Source of the DNA: Cylindrodendrum hubeiense
Lineage: Eukaryota; Ascomycota; Sordariomycetes; Hypocreales; Nectriaceae
Assembly: GCA_014621425.1 (NCBI GenBank)
Contig: JAANBB010000114.1
Location: 37,321-101,320 of the forward strand
Length of the DNA stretch: 64,000 nt
Direction: 5' to 3'
Shown: piece after piece, positions 21,323-33,907 of the stretch
Layout of the letters: every line of letters begins with the position of its first letter
How positions within the stretch are numbered: the first letter of the stretch is position 1
Notes under the pieces: generated by a model
Told to the model about the DNA's origin: nothing
The model's database searches: none
The model's input: the letters and a program-made list of their open reading frames with translations, nothing else
Program-made: the position numbers and the translations under genes

Positions 21323-24076
21323 AGTACGACATCCTAATTGACTTATGGGATCCAAAAGGCCAATGAATGAAACATCACTTTATCATTAAACCACTGTTGG
21401 GCACTCGAACCAAACGACATCCTAGTAAATACCTCTACTATACTAGTCAGAGACAGTGTGCGGACACACTATCGAATATGCCCGCAGGCGAAACCATCAT
21501 AAAAGTCAACAACGACCGTGCAGGAGCCTGGAGTATTATCGCAAGCCGGTTGATGAATCCCATTTCGTAATATGCGGTAAAGTGGCCCCGACATATTGGT
21601 TTCGTGATATGAGATTTCCTGTAGTTGGGGTGATGCAGTGCTTAATGGGATACGGGAAGTAGCCGGTTTAGGGGCCCTTAATTTATTGTATGCACTGCAG
21701 GTGACATCCCAGTAAACACCTCCAAACATTTTGGTGATACTGGTGGCTCCGAAGAACTGAGCTCGTAGGTTCTGCAAGGGGAGCGCCGGCCTGGACACCC
21801 GCAGCAGGGCCGTTCAAATAGAGATATAAGTTTCGAGTTAACACCCTCCAACGAGGCCCCCAAGTCATCGAATTCGAACACAGTGATGGAGAGAATTATT
21901 TGCGCTCCTGTTTCTATCCAGAGGATCGACATAGGGTTGACATCATCGTGTTAGTGATCGGGGTGGGTCCTCCAGGAGAGTGGGTTCTCGGCCGGCTCTC
22001 CTCCGTCGGGCCCGGCTTAGCAGACAGGGGCTCCGGCAATATTGTGGGACAAGTCACCTGAGCCAAAGTCAAAGTGAATCGCACGGGGCACAAGATGTCA
22101 TCCTAGAGCTTACGCTAGGATCGACAGTCCATCCCGGGAGAGCAGCAAGTCTCAGGAGCCAGGCTGTTTGGCAGAGATGGCGACCGTGACAGAGGTTGGC
22201 AATCTGCTCTGACGTCTGTCCACACCCACCATGAAGGTGAAAATGTTACTTTGGAGAGCACCGTCGAATCATACAACACGGAAGGCCTTGAGCCTGGCTC
22301 CTTTCGGCAAGTCCCTAGCCGGGCGCAGCCATCCGTCTTCCGCCTGGGCGCAGCTCGGCCCTTGACCAGGACATCCCAAGTCCAGACTGCGCCAGGAAGC
22401 CCAGCCATCAAGCCCCGGGCCATGGCGAGGCGGGGAGAGCCTATGATCCGCACTTCTTCGTCTCAACGCCCTGTCCTTGATGTCACCCCTCTTGTCGGCG
22501 TCGACGAGTCGCACAGAGACACTCCATGCACGTCGGCAAGTCCGCTCACATGTTTCCTATGTCGTGAATACTTCCCCAGATGCATAATGGTGTTCTTTAT
22601 AATTATTGGCCAAGCTTCGTGGATATCGTGCCATTCTTCCGAGCTGTCATGGAGCTCTCCGATGGGGCGAGCGCAGAAGTGAGGCGGACGGACGTTGCTA
22701 GTCCTGCAGACCGTCTGCTCGCGTTTCGAGTATTCGAATCATAAGCTCCGAAGACAAAACTTGCAGGGAAGCATCAGCCCCTCATCGTGGCATCCGTAAT
22801 CCTTGTACTCGATTGTGGCTCCGGCTACGTGCATGTAGTGGCCGGCCAAGGCGATATCGCGGGGGGAGTGGGTGCGAATGCAAGCCTCCCGTGTCGGAGG
22901 GCCTTAGGCTGTGCAGACCGTGTGCATTGCGGTGTCTTGGTTGTTTCTGATACCTCGCTCTAGACCATGGTTGCACAGCCCACGTATAATGTTGGCTGTA
23001 TTGCCCCGGTTCGTGCGGTACGTCACATCTCATATGTATCACCTGCAGGCCCCAAGCATCAGCTGGCCCCAGGTCGAAGCAACGGCACCCCTGGATTTCA
23101 GAGGCAGAGCCACGAGTTTGTCCAGCATAGCCCCTCTAGAATCTGGGGCCCTCGATGTGGTTCGTTGTGGTTGGCTGAGGTCGTCCCGGATGTTGCTCAA
23201 GGGGCGGAGACAACGCCTCGTCCAACCATTGGGCCTTGCTTTTATCGACAATATATTGAAGGCAAGGCCACCAATCTGACTCTGCGTTAATCTTAAAGGC
23301 TAGATTTCTGGATCGCCCAACCGAGAGACGTCGATATTTCGGAGTGGCGGTGAAGAATGCGATATGCTGTGGATGGCAAATCATAAATGCAGCAAGCAGC
23401 CAGAGTAGTAGCGGGCGAGATTTTCAACCCCCTCCCCTCCACATGCCAACACGCTTCGGGCCTTTTGAGCCATGGGGTTTTCTTTGCGCCTGCGGTTGGG
23501 TTGCAATCGGGACTCTCTGGACCGCGTCGCGTGTGATTCCGGCCGCTTGGGCGGAGGCGCGATCCGGTAGGTATATCGGCGCGCCGGGGTGACAGAACTG
23601 ACAAAATATGACAGGTTTGAAATATGACGACTCAATATATCGAATTTTGTATAAGAGTGGATGCCGACTGGCACTTTGGGGTCCGGGGCCGTCTTTCAAT
23701 GTGTAGTTTGACAACTCCTGCTAGCGCAAAAACACCAGGACCGAGGCATTTACTGAGACCTAGTTGAGCCAAGTTAGTAAGGTTTCGCAATAGCTAATAA
23801 AGAGTAAGTGTAAGCAACTAATAAGTTGGTAGGGGTTAATATGGCTGCACCATCGGGGGCCAACCGGTGAGTTGATAGACAGCCCGACGTTGGCAGTCGT
23901 TAGTTGGGCGTGTACGAAGTACAGCTCGCTGGCTGTATCCCATGTCGGCGGCGGCGCCCCCGGTAAGACGGATGAATGCCATCATTCCCCAGGGATTGTG
24001 CTGCCACGCTGGCATTTTTCCTTTCGTCTTCCGCCTCATCTAATCAGGGCGAGTGCACGTGAAGAGACCTGCTGGG

Positions 24077-24112
24077 TCAACTTGCATGTGTGCATCAACT
24101 TGCACGTGTGCA
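24077..24112. repeat. 18-bp tandem repeat, 2 copies
   Basis: The unit tcaacttgca(t/c)gtgtgca is repeated twice with one mismatch. It is non-coding. Confidence 0.85.
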
Positions 24113-26708
24113 TTCCCTGGCCACGACTCGACGTTTTCCTGGTTAAGGCGGGCCAGCTTTCCACGAGTTTCGACCTTAGACTGTCAGCCATTGGCGCCGG
24201 TACCCTCGGTCGTACTTCCAATACCTGGGGGGCAGGCTGCGAGTCCCTGCGGAGCCGCCACGAGTCACAACGGCTCGAAATCTTCACAACGGCGCGGCAG
24301 CTGCACCTATGCCCCATTTGCGCCTGATCATCCATCCAAGTGCCAGGTCAGCTTTCTGTAGTGATGCGGTCATGCATGGGCTTAAGGGGCGTTGCGCCAG
24401 AGCATCTCCCACTCGTGTAGGAGGTCCTCATGGATCCGGATCATTCCTCCGGGTTGTGTCGTCTGATCTCGCCCCGGGATTTCACAACAAAGTAAAATGA
24501 AGAAGCAAGTGTCGGTCTGAGGCCTCAGTCCAGGCTTAGAGGACGTTTGACCGACTACGCCTCGCAATTCGAGGCGCCCCTCTCTCGCCGCGCGCCTGTT
24601 ACACAATGAGAGGGAATGAGAGCACTATGACGAGATCCAAGATGGTCAAGCAGGCGCCGAGCGGAAGGAAGATGCGACTACTTGTGATCTTAGCTCACCG
24701 CTCTGGACCAAGCCTTCCTTCTCGACGTCTGAGCCTCTCCCGGAGGACCTTTCAAGCCGCCCCATGGCCAGCTCTGGGGCTGGGCACACCTGCAGTACTC
24801 GGGGTGGCTTGCTCTGGACGAGGCCTATGGACAATCCGGTGTGGGAATGACTATCACGAGGTGCCCAGGGTCTTTTGCAAGCCAACCCGCCTTCGGAGAC
24901 AGTAGGCAGGCTGGTGAGGCTGAAAAGGATTCGTCCAGCTACGACACCACGTACCGAGGGCCACGAGGCTCAGTATGTCGTCGCCAACACGGGACTATTC
25001 TGCATGGGGCTCTGCTGGGCGCTGCTTTCAGCCTACTGAAGAGTCGGTCGGCAGTCCCGCGCTTCAAAGCCCCTGAGGGCGGATTCATGGCTAGTGAGAT
25101 CCTGCGGGGCGGCGAGGTGGCACCTATCGCGATGGTTCTGTCGGATAACCTACAGAAGTTCCCCCTTCTGTGATCTCTGCGACTTGATCCATTTCTCAGC
25201 GACCGGTCAATCTCCTACCCCATCCATCCCATCTGTTGATGGGGCAAAGCAGACCGGTGACGCCCAACCCAATTACTCGGAACCATGGGTCGTGACTGAG
25301 CCTCACTCTCTTACCGCCCCTTTGAAGCCGTGTTTGACGAGGAATTCGTATAATAGAAGTGAAGTCCGTGCCACTTTTCAGCCTTGGGTATAACGCTCTC
25401 CGCACTTTACGGTATATCGCACAAGCAAACGACCGAGTCTGCCATACGATGAAACCCGACAGTATTGCAGGGGACACCTCGTCGTCTCTTTATCCGATAT
25501 CATCTACCTCACGGTCCGCGCACCAAGGAAGTCGATCCTCAAGGTACGTTTTGCCTGGTCATGATGATGCCCTTGGAGGACAAGACACCTAACCCACGAA
25601 ACGTCTCAGTATCCGCCAGCCGAAAATGGGCAAGAAGAGGTCCGATAACCACAAAGGGGTCACCAAGCCATCACTTAGTGATCATGTGAACCGAAACAAA
25701 TATGCAAAAGTCGTTCCTCGGACTAAGGAGTATCTCTTCCACCTCGACCGACCTTGGGAATCTTTTAATCTTCCGGCTCCCGTCTCAGCCTCACATGACC
25801 ACGGAGCCGGCCCGTCCGATGGGATGCAGCGAGACTGCGACCAACAAACCTCTCAAGAGGCTCACGACTCCAAAGCAGCTCGTCCATAGGGCGGAGAGGG
25901 AGAAGAATAATGTGGGGGCCAGCCTTGGCAAGGAGGGTGGGTGTGATGATGCCGCCACTCAACCACCAATTGTCCCAGAAGGCCGAAGATGAGCATCCCG
26001 ACACCCTCCAGAAGCCCTCGTCCTGCCCCTCCCTCGGGCACTCCCTCGGAGTGTTGCCGATGAGTTTGTCCGGTGAGGTTGAGCTGCGTTGTCTCTTTTT
26101 TCGTGATGATCCGAACTCTCTCCAACCCAGCCAAGCCGGGCTCCTGGGGCCCGGCTTGCAGAAACGCCGTGTGCGGTGCGACAAGGGATTGTCACAGTCG
26201 GATTGGCGCCACACTCACCCGCCAAAGCAGATCATACCACCACGCGGACGACATGGGGCATGAGCGAGAGTGGGCGCTCCAGATCCTGTGCCACAACGGC
26301 GCATGGCGACAGCGTACATGTAATTTGAGTGCATTTCTTGCTTTGTCTGGTTGGGCTAGAGCAGGGAGAGCAGCAAGGCAGGGGGTTAAAGGCGCCGGAG
26401 TGAAGCAATGACGCGAGAGAGGCGGGACGATCTACTGTGTGCTAAAGTGTCAGGCTGTAGCTCTGCCGCCCGACCCGCAACGCAACGATAGCGCAAACGA
26501 ATGTGGTAGAATCATTGACCGGGCTCCATCTTTAATTCCAGATTAAAGATCTGGGCCCAATCCCCATTGAGAACCCGACAGCCGTGGCGGCAGAACTGGG
26601 CGTCACTTAGATGCCGTCTTCGCGCCGTGGCTTGCGAAGCTGGGAGTCCTGCACCCGTGCGACAAGGGAAACCGGAGGATACCATCAACTTTTGCGCGAT
26701 ATAGCATG

Positions 26709-26763
26709 TGGCGAGAATGTAGCGGGAGTGTAGCGAGAGTGTAGCGAGAGTGTAGCGAGAGTG
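26709..26763. repeat. 11-bp minisatellite, 5 copies
   Basis: Five consecutive 11-bp units with consensus tagcgagagtg. The first two carry substitutions and the last three are identical, which suggests recent slippage. Confidence 0.9.
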
Positions 26764-28272
26764 TAACCATAGAATAGCGATCAACGTCTTTTCCGCAATG
26801 CCAGCATTGAGTTGCGCGTGTCCTTCAGCCGCAAGATAACAATAATCATCGAGTAGCATCGAGTGCTACCGTGTCGCAAACAACCAACACAGCGTCGCGT
26901 TGCTTCCCAACCTCCTCCCGCACTCCAGCCCAGCTGAGCTTGCCCCGCACCCACTTGACGGGAAACCCGTCCGTTGCCATGATGATCCCGGGTTCAGCTA
27001 GTTGCTCGCTCGAGCCCGTACTAGCATGGGCATCCTGATGTGTGCATGAACCCACGTCCCGCCGGCAACGCCATACTGGAAGGCGTGCCGCACGAGACAT
27101 CTTGACAGTTCCTACCTGCCGTCTCCCGTTGTCCATTGTCCATTGAGGGGCTGCGGATGTCAAGCGCTGTAGAATTTGTGTCATCAAGCGGCTGGCTGCC
27201 CGTTGTCATGCTGTGGAAGCGCTCTTGTTCCACCCCGCCGTCACAGACGCTTCTTCCTGGCTCGTCTCTTTCAGTGGCTGCAGTTCTAACCTCACCCCCA
27301 TCCCAAGGTCAGTGACATGGGATGATGAACCAGGGAGCCGCTGCCGGAGCCAGTACAGGGCCTCTCGAAGCCCAGCCCAGCTCTTCCGTTGACGGTTCTT
27401 GGCCACTTCGGCTGACACAGCTACTTCTCCGGCGGGTGCCCACTCTTTGCAACGTGTATTCACAGCCGAACTCCAGAAGCGTGATCAGGGAAAGACAGCC
27501 GGTTTTCTCTCATAACTCGGCCTCCCGCCCCCAATCCCTATCTGATCATTCTTGCTCTTCTCCCGTGCCTGATTTTCTCCCACCATCTTCTCCCATTTCC
27601 CGCTCCTCTGAGAGTTGGGTCTTCTCCCCAGTCCGGAGACGGGGACCAACGCTGTTGCGAGACTCGTGCCAAGCCGCCTTACGGCGACCTCTTGCGAACC
27701 ATCGACCCCGTCCACAATACATGTCTCGAGGCGACCAGAAGGCCCCCTGGCTCCCTTGAAAGTCCTCTTTCGACAGCCCCCTTATCCTGCCTAGCACGAT
27801 CGACTCTATGCGACGCCTCATTCCGAACACTGCCTCGCGGCCCGAGATGACTCGAATATGGCAAGGGCGAGAGCCTGAGCATCAAATCGCCAGTCTGCTG
27901 GCCTTTCAACACAACACCGCCTTTGCATAACAAAGCGTATGCGTGCTCTGCGCCGCCACAAGACAACAAGGCAGATCAGGGGTTAGGAGGGAGGCTTTCA
28001 TCCAGGCGTTCTGCGGTGACATGGAGTCAGTCTCTCGTTGGCTGTTGTGCTGAGGCGTCCAAGGCAAGTGAGGCTTGACCCAAAGGGCTTTCACCTCCCA
28101 TCCTCTCAACACCCTGGATCCTAGCTCTGGTGAACATAATTCGCGGGTAGCCACCGCTCAGCCATGAAACACCTTCAACTCCCATCCGCCCCGACGATCA
28201 CGCCGAGCATGGCGTAGTATCCTGTTGTTGGGAGCCTAGGGCGCAGTGACGACTACCGGCGTCGACTTCGAG

Positions 28273-28279
28273 TATATAA
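28273..28279 (+). promoter_or_regulatory. candidate TATA box
   Basis: TATATAA lies about 155 bp upstream of the start of the Tyr/Gln-rich protein gene. The evidence is motif and position only. Confidence 0.35.
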
Positions 28280-28429
28280 CAACCCACAGGCGTTATCTTG
28301 ACCGAAGAGTCCGCCAATCCATTATAACCAACTCGTCTCCTGTACCAACCGTCCTCTGTCTGAACGCTGCTTCGTTGCTCACATTCCGCATCCTCTCATC
28401 GACTTTATCAACCTGTTTCGGCATCCAAA

Positions 28430-29126
28430 ATGGCGGCACAACGCTCTCATAGCAATCAGGGTGACTACTCCAACCCTTCGTACCAGCAGCAAGCCTACGG
28501 CCAGCAGCAGGGCTATGGCCAACAGCAAGCCTATGGCCAACAGCAAGCCTATGGCCAACAGCAAGCCTATGGCCAACAGCAGGCCTATAGTCAGCAGCAA
28601 GCCTATGGTCCGCAGCAGGCCTATGGTCAGCAGCAAACATATGGCCAACAGCAAGTCTATAGCCGGCAGCAGGATGATGGCCAACAGCAAAGCTATGGCC
28701 AGCAGGCCTATGGCTACAACCGGGGGTACGCTGCCAGTGGTGACCTTTATGTCGACAGAGGAAGGTTCGTAAACATGCCGGTGCCACAGACAACGTTCAA
28801 TCTAACGTACTTATAGCGTCCCAGGTGACGGACAGTACAACGGTGAACCAAGCACGCCTCCTCGACGAACTGATCCCAGCCAAGCTACGGCCAGCTTCGT
28901 GAAGGAGAGACAGAAGACTTTGGGTGGTTCGAAACACAAGGGCTCGTCCAAGTCTCACAAAACCAAGAGTGCCCATAGGCACAAGGCTCGCGAGACCCTC
29001 ACACAATTCGACGACCAATTCACCTCCAACGGGAACGGTCAAGCCTCTCAGCAGGGCCAGGTGAACGGGCAGTATTACGACCCGGAGGCATCTGACGATA
29101 CGTACACCTATGTACGCTCGCAGTAG
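28430..29126 (+). CDS. Tyr/Gln-rich prion-like low-complexity protein
   Basis: Function is not known. Exons 28430-28764 and 28817-29126 (52-bp intron, donor GTTCGT, acceptor TTATAG) give 214 residues. Residues about 16-95 are an array built on QQQAYG, with variants such as QQQGYG, QQQAYS and QQQTYG. The spacing is regular, and Arg, Pro and Asp variants come toward the end. The composition (Tyr, Gln, Gly, almost no hydrophobics) is that of prion-like domains able to phase separate. After the intron the tail is different: a basic Lys/His/Ser segment (KHKGSSKSHKTKSAHRHK), then an acidic end DPEASDDTYTYVRSQ. No RNA-binding fold, signal peptide or membrane span is visible. The in-phase join RG-SVPGDG and continued coding character support the second exon, although the donor is not a consensus one. 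Confidence 0.75.
28480..28714 (+). repeat. in-gene tandem repeat encoding QQQ(A/G)YG units
   Basis: Roughly twelve 18-bp units with consensus cagcagcaagcctatggc sit inside the first exon of the prion-like protein. The central copies (about 28513-28590) are nearly identical and the edge copies diverge. This pattern suggests expansion from the centre. The same repeat produces long apparent open frames on the opposite strand, which are not genes. Confidence 0.9.
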
Positions 29127-31323
29127 CGCCGCAACATATACCTCGTGATGATGGTGTGGTTGGTTGACTCGACTATTCTTTCCTGGTCGGGTGTGTAAGG
29201 GTGTTTGGAGCAGGGAAATCACCGTGTTCCTTTTTTGGCGGCGTGGCTTTCATGGCTTGCATGCTTCTGCTTCTAGGAATATTCCCCCTCATGTTTCTCT
29301 CCTTGTGTTCGCATTAGATCTCTTCGGCTCCCGTCACCTATAGACTTCTGCCACTTTGGGTCACGCCCCCCCCCCCCCCCCTCCGCATCGTTCCCGAACT
29401 GGGGAGGCGGCAGGCTCAAGTTGTACAGCTTTCGTTATTTCCTAAGCCTTTTTTGTACTTTATATAGTTAAGATAGAATGCTCCAAATTGACAGTTGACT
29501 TCCACAAAAACCGCGCACCCGAGCGATAGTGGTGGTGTTGAATGACTTCTTTGAATGAGCCAGGGTGAAAGTGTTGGCTGCAGACGATGGAGAAAGTAGT
29601 GCCTCTAGCGGTTGCTTTGCATCTGCGGCCTCTGCAGCAACCGCTCTGTATGCCTGCAGGAGTCCCAATACAGAAATTATTTCGAAGCCAGCGCGGCCTC
29701 GCGTGGCTACGGTTGGGGCATTGGCTTAGGGGGCGCGTGAGGACCTGGGCTGAGATAGATACCGTAGTGGCTACACCGCCAGGGCCCCCGTTCAGGTCGC
29801 TCAGAGAGGAGCGAGACACACGTTAAACACACACCTGTCTCCAATGGATATGTAGAGAAGATGCGGGTGTGCCGCCGCGTTACGGCGCTGCACATCCCTT
29901 GCTTCTCTCCCCTCAGCGGGGATCGTGCAGCACTCTCCACGGTTTCTGCGCTGGAATCGCTCTGATCTCGCCTGCGATGGAACGCCGGCGCTGGCCAAGG
30001 CCACAAATCATCGCCTGTGGAAACAGCGAGGTTCCATCGCACGGCGCCGTCGGTGTTTCCGGCCTCCAGCAGGCTGAATATGACCCAGCTGGGATGCGGC
30101 AGCACTGCATCTCAGCCGCCTAGAGTCTGTCAGGTGGCGATCTGCTGCTTTGATAGTGTACATGGACAGCATGCAACCCCGTCGGGGATGCACTGCAGCC
30201 ACCATTGAAGGGATGATGGGTGTCTTAGCCAGATGATGGCTTAAACAGCACCATCTCCCCCAAGTCTGTTTCCCTCGCTCTCCTGGCTTGTCTCGTTGTT
30301 GCGATTTGTCTTTTTTGCTTGGGTTCCGCTGCTGCCTCTGCGAAGGCGTCCGAAGATTGGTTGCCGCATGCGACGGACGACTGCAAAGCCTCCGTCAAAT
30401 CCGACTACGCCTTGCTAGCCCATGCCACGTCCTCCGATTCGCCCTCCGCCGGCCTCCTGCGTGCCCGGTCGACAAAAGAGCGTGTTCCGTGCCTCGCTAT
30501 TGGGATGATACTTTCCACCACCATGTGGCTCGCTCCGGTGTCCAGGGGATATCCTAGACCAAGAGTCGTCTGAGTGTCCTATTGGGCTTGGCTTGCTTCG
30601 TTCGAGGTTGACCCGTGGCAGAGTTGGGCGCAAGAACACTCGCGGTCATCGATGTCCAGTCATAGCTGCGAGCCAGTCAGAACCCCGGCATCGTCCGGTC
30701 TGCAGCCAGGCGTCCACCTCTTCCTCACCGAACATCCCCCTTTGTTCCATGCTTAATCTCGTCAAGGTGATGACGCCCAGGCATCCCCTTGAGACAAGCT
30801 GTGACAGGACATCGATCATCGTGTAGTCGACTCATTCCAGAAAACCCGTACAAAACCCAACAGCGTCCGACAACTCGAGAGTCTTCGTGTCAACCAACCC
30901 TGGCGGATTCCGCAACGTCTTGGCTGCCTGTTTGCACGCTACCATCGTCCACCTTTCAACCATTGTCTTTGGCTTTGGCACAAACACGACCACCATTTCC
31001 GGAACCCGGCGTCATCAACCTTGTCGTCTTTATCGTCGTTGTCAACTCTGATAGCCTGCCATTTGATTCAGTTCATCGCTGTGGGTTTGTACTTCTTCCC
31101 AGGCCCCCTGCCTTGCGTTGAGGTAGACACAAACCTCGCTCCCTTCTGGGGTCGAACCAGGATCCAAAAGGTCCTGCTACCATCTTCCTACCCTTCAAGC
31201 GCTCTTCCTGAATAGCTGCAAAGCCTTGATCCATCCTCTTGAGAAGCATCGGCTCGATTCAACACTTGCTCCATCGACTACCGATCACGGATTCGAGTCA
31301 TCGCCTCGGCACCTAGCACCAGT
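29127..31323. other. intergenic, no gene seen
   Basis: It contains the 3' flank of the Tyr/Gln-rich gene and a 16-C homopolymer at 29366-29381. A CT-rich stretch up to 31.3 kb may be the leader of the next gene. No frame with domain motifs was found. Confidence 0.5.
29366..29381. repeat. poly-C run of 16
   Basis: Sixteen consecutive C residues on the + strand in the 3' flank of the prion-like protein gene. Length may be unreliable because such runs are hard to sequence. Confidence 0.9.
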
Positions 31324-32280
31324 ATGTCCGGCTTCGGTCATAACTGGGGACAAGGCATCCCAACTCAGAACTCTGGGTATCTTACTTATGGTGATCCCCT
31401 CTATCCATACGACGAGCGAGGTCAGGCAGCCTGGGAAGAGGATGACGCTAGCACCCAAGCTCCCAGCCATAGCGAGCAGGCATATCAACCACCGCTTTAT
31501 GGCTCCGACAATGCCGGAAGGGGCTCCGACCGCATATCTGGACCTGTAGCCGAATCCAGCTACAGTAGCTCTGCGTCCATAGATGCTTGGGCGTATCGAA
31601 GTGGTGGAGGTCAAGATCTTCGTGTCCTGGTATGTCATCCATGTAACTTGCTTCCACCCGTCCTGTTTGCTCAAATGAATACAGCCAATTCGGATTACTG
31701 CCATCAACACACATGGCACCGCCATGCGGAGTGAACTGCAGGACAGTACCGGCAACACGAGCCATGACGAGCCCCAGCCAGTCTCTCCATCCTCGACGAT
31801 GCCGAACGTCGGCAGTTTGGGGAGGTATGTGACTGTTCCAAGCCATTCCCGAAGATGAACTCACCATGCAGTAGCACTAACCAAGGTTACTTGGTTGATA
31901 ACATGAACATTGGTTCATTCCAACTTTCAAGCCATGTCAGGGGCACCGACGATTCGGATCCCGCCTCCTACCGCCAAGCGAGAATTGACCAACTCCTCGA
32001 GACCCAGCCTGGTTCTGTGAGAGAGCGAGATCACTCGCTGTGGTCTGTGGAAGTTCAAGACTCCATGCGATGGTGTGCTGAACAGTTTCCCGAGCAGTTT
32101 CCCGAGCAGTTTCCTGAACAGTTTCCTGAACAATTTCCCGAAGATGAAGCTCAAGATCCCTATGGTAGGGATGAAGCTCAAGGTCCCTCCAGCTGGTATG
32201 CACCAAATGTTGTACTTTTCTCTGGTTATTCAGACGAAGAAGTCAACGGACAACAACAACAAGCAGGATATGAAATGTAG
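31324..32280 (+). CDS. hypothetical low-complexity protein with EQFP tandem repeats
   Basis: Function is not known. Three exons: 31324-31629, 31685-31824 and 31872-32280 (introns 55 and 47 bp; donors GTATGT in both, acceptors TACAG and TGCAG) give 284 residues. Both joins keep frame: DLRVL-PIRITAINTHGT and NVGSLG-S-STNQGYLVDN. The protein is polar and rich in Ser, Gly, Gln, Asp and Tyr, with no signal peptide or membrane span. Near residue 220 it has five EQFP units encoded by a 12-bp repeat, then an acidic tail with DEAQDPYGRDEAQG and QQQQ near the end. The segment ARIDQLLETQPGSVRERD is the only stretch likely to form an ordered helix. It sits next to another low-complexity gene on the same strand, so a shared role is possible but unproven. 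Confidence 0.72.
32080..32139 (+). repeat. 12-bp tandem repeat encoding EQFP, 5 copies
   Basis: Five units with consensus ga(a/g)ca(g/a)tttcc(c/t) lie in exon 3 of the hypothetical protein. The repeat is in frame, so copy-number change would add or remove EQFP blocks without a frameshift. Confidence 0.92.
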
Positions 32281-33907
32281 GAAGTAAAGTGGACTTCCTA
32301 ACTGGAAGCCAAGAGGTGGAAGAGTGAGTTGAGATTCATTGCAAGCAGTCGGGCCACGCTGATTGTCTGGACCAGGAATCGTCGAATTATTCCGTTGTCA
32401 TTGTTAGTTTGGAGTCATCGATATCCCCGGTCCTGTTTGTGAAGGGTGGCGACGTCAATCAAGCATTCCCTTCGGTTTGGATGCCATGAAAGGATATATA
32501 TGGCGTTTGAAAGAAAGACCCCATCACGTTGAGCGGCGTCTAGATGGGGACATTACCCCCATGCTATGAAGGGGTGCAAGATGCAGCGGGCATATCTTGG
32601 TTTCCTTCCTGTCGTTACCCCTGAGATCGAGTTCGAAGGCCCTGCTGTTCGAGTGCGCGTCGTTGTCCTTGGTTGCAGGAGAGAGAGAGTATGTGGGAGT
32701 CATGGGAGACTAAATTGTATACCCCAAGTAATTGTTTTAACTCATTGTTGCCTGGCCCCTGGATTGAATTGCCTCGTCAGATGTCTCTGGTGTGGCAATG
32801 TGGGCTTGCTGTGTGGCCTTCGTATCGCACTGCCCCAGCTGAGAACGAGATGATGCGTATCGTTTCCATTGGCCGTGAGTAAACCACACGCCTTGATTGT
32901 GGAATTGCCACCCACCCACGTAAGCGGTATCAACCGCTTCCAATTGCCAAGTTAAGTCTGCGAATCTGAAGTCGAGACCGAGGTCATGCAGGCGTCCGCC
33001 ACGACACTAGTCGTGGCGGGGCGATTTGTCGTCTGACAACTCTTCCCTGTTAGGAGAGTCCCGCCTGCTGGTATCGTGAGATGATCAAATTTGCCCACGC
33101 CAGGAGCTCGAGCACTAACGAAGGAAAACAAAAAAGACAAAAAGTATAGAAAAGGAAAATGAGAAAACAAAGGGAAGAAAAGGGGCCGAGTAAAGCTAAA
33201 TGAAACGCGGTTAGGTGCACAGCACCGGAAATGGGTCAATGGGAGGATCCGGGAGCGCAAAGCCACCGGATGGTTCAAGGGTAGGTACGTACCTTTGAAC
33301 AACAGAAGGAAATGTTACACTTACATATATGAATTTATATATGCCCAGGAAAGATAAACAAGAGACCAAACCCTTCACAACTTTGGACGTCTCGTTGGCT
33401 TCCCCTCGCGTTGGTTTTATACTCGGAGCGTCCGGAGCTCCACGTCACGGCGTCCCGCACAAGGTGAGAAACCACTGCATAGCCTCGCTGTAAATAGACA
33501 CGTGCTGGTAGACCCAACTCTTTGGATAAAGTCCTTTGATTACCTGCATATAGGTCTTTGTAATTTACGCAGAGCTCTCCGTGGCCTGCGTTCGGGGTGT
33601 TTCTCTCCGACTGGTTGTCAGCCCCAATGCGCCAGAGGGGCGTATTCAGGCGGCAAAGCCGCTAACCGAATATACCCTCAGCACCCTCGACTCATTCGGC
33701 GACCGAGGTGACTCAGCGATGGAACTTCGGCCTTCATATTGTCGACTTCGGAAGCATCTTCCATGGCGAGTTGATATAAAATATCTGAGGCTTTCCCAAA
33801 GCTTCTCCCAATCAGGTTTTTGCCACTGCGCGCCCTTTCGCCCCTGCAAGGTCGTTTTGCGCAATCGCTGCCCACCCACCTTTGCCACACACATCTCAAC
33901 CAACGAT
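32281..33907. other. intergenic, no gene seen
   Basis: The 3' flank of the EQFP-repeat gene and the upstream region of the RNA cyclase gene. An A-rich tract lies at 33118-33185. There are no supportable coding regions. Confidence 0.5.

Larger units (their letters stand above)
20262..28429. other. 8-kb stretch without a supportable gene
   Basis: Open frames are short, overlap on both strands and lack motifs. One possibly secreted short frame (from 21068) is described separately. Small tandem repeats occur at 24077-24112 and 26709-26763. I saw no reverse transcriptase or transposase motif and no terminal repeats. The stretch may hold a decayed mobile element or non-coding transcription units, but nothing in it shows this directly. 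Confidence 0.5.

Noticed and set aside
27322..27759. 145-residue + strand frame near the end of the gene desert
   Set aside because: Ser/Arg/Pro-rich text with no motif, matched by frames on the opposite strand.
28293..28793. Long minus-strand frames rich in AVGHRL and LLAIGL repeats
   Set aside because: They are antisense shadows of the QQQAYG repeat; an 18-bp repeat opens several frames at once. The + strand frame has a sensible start, intron and non-repeat tail.
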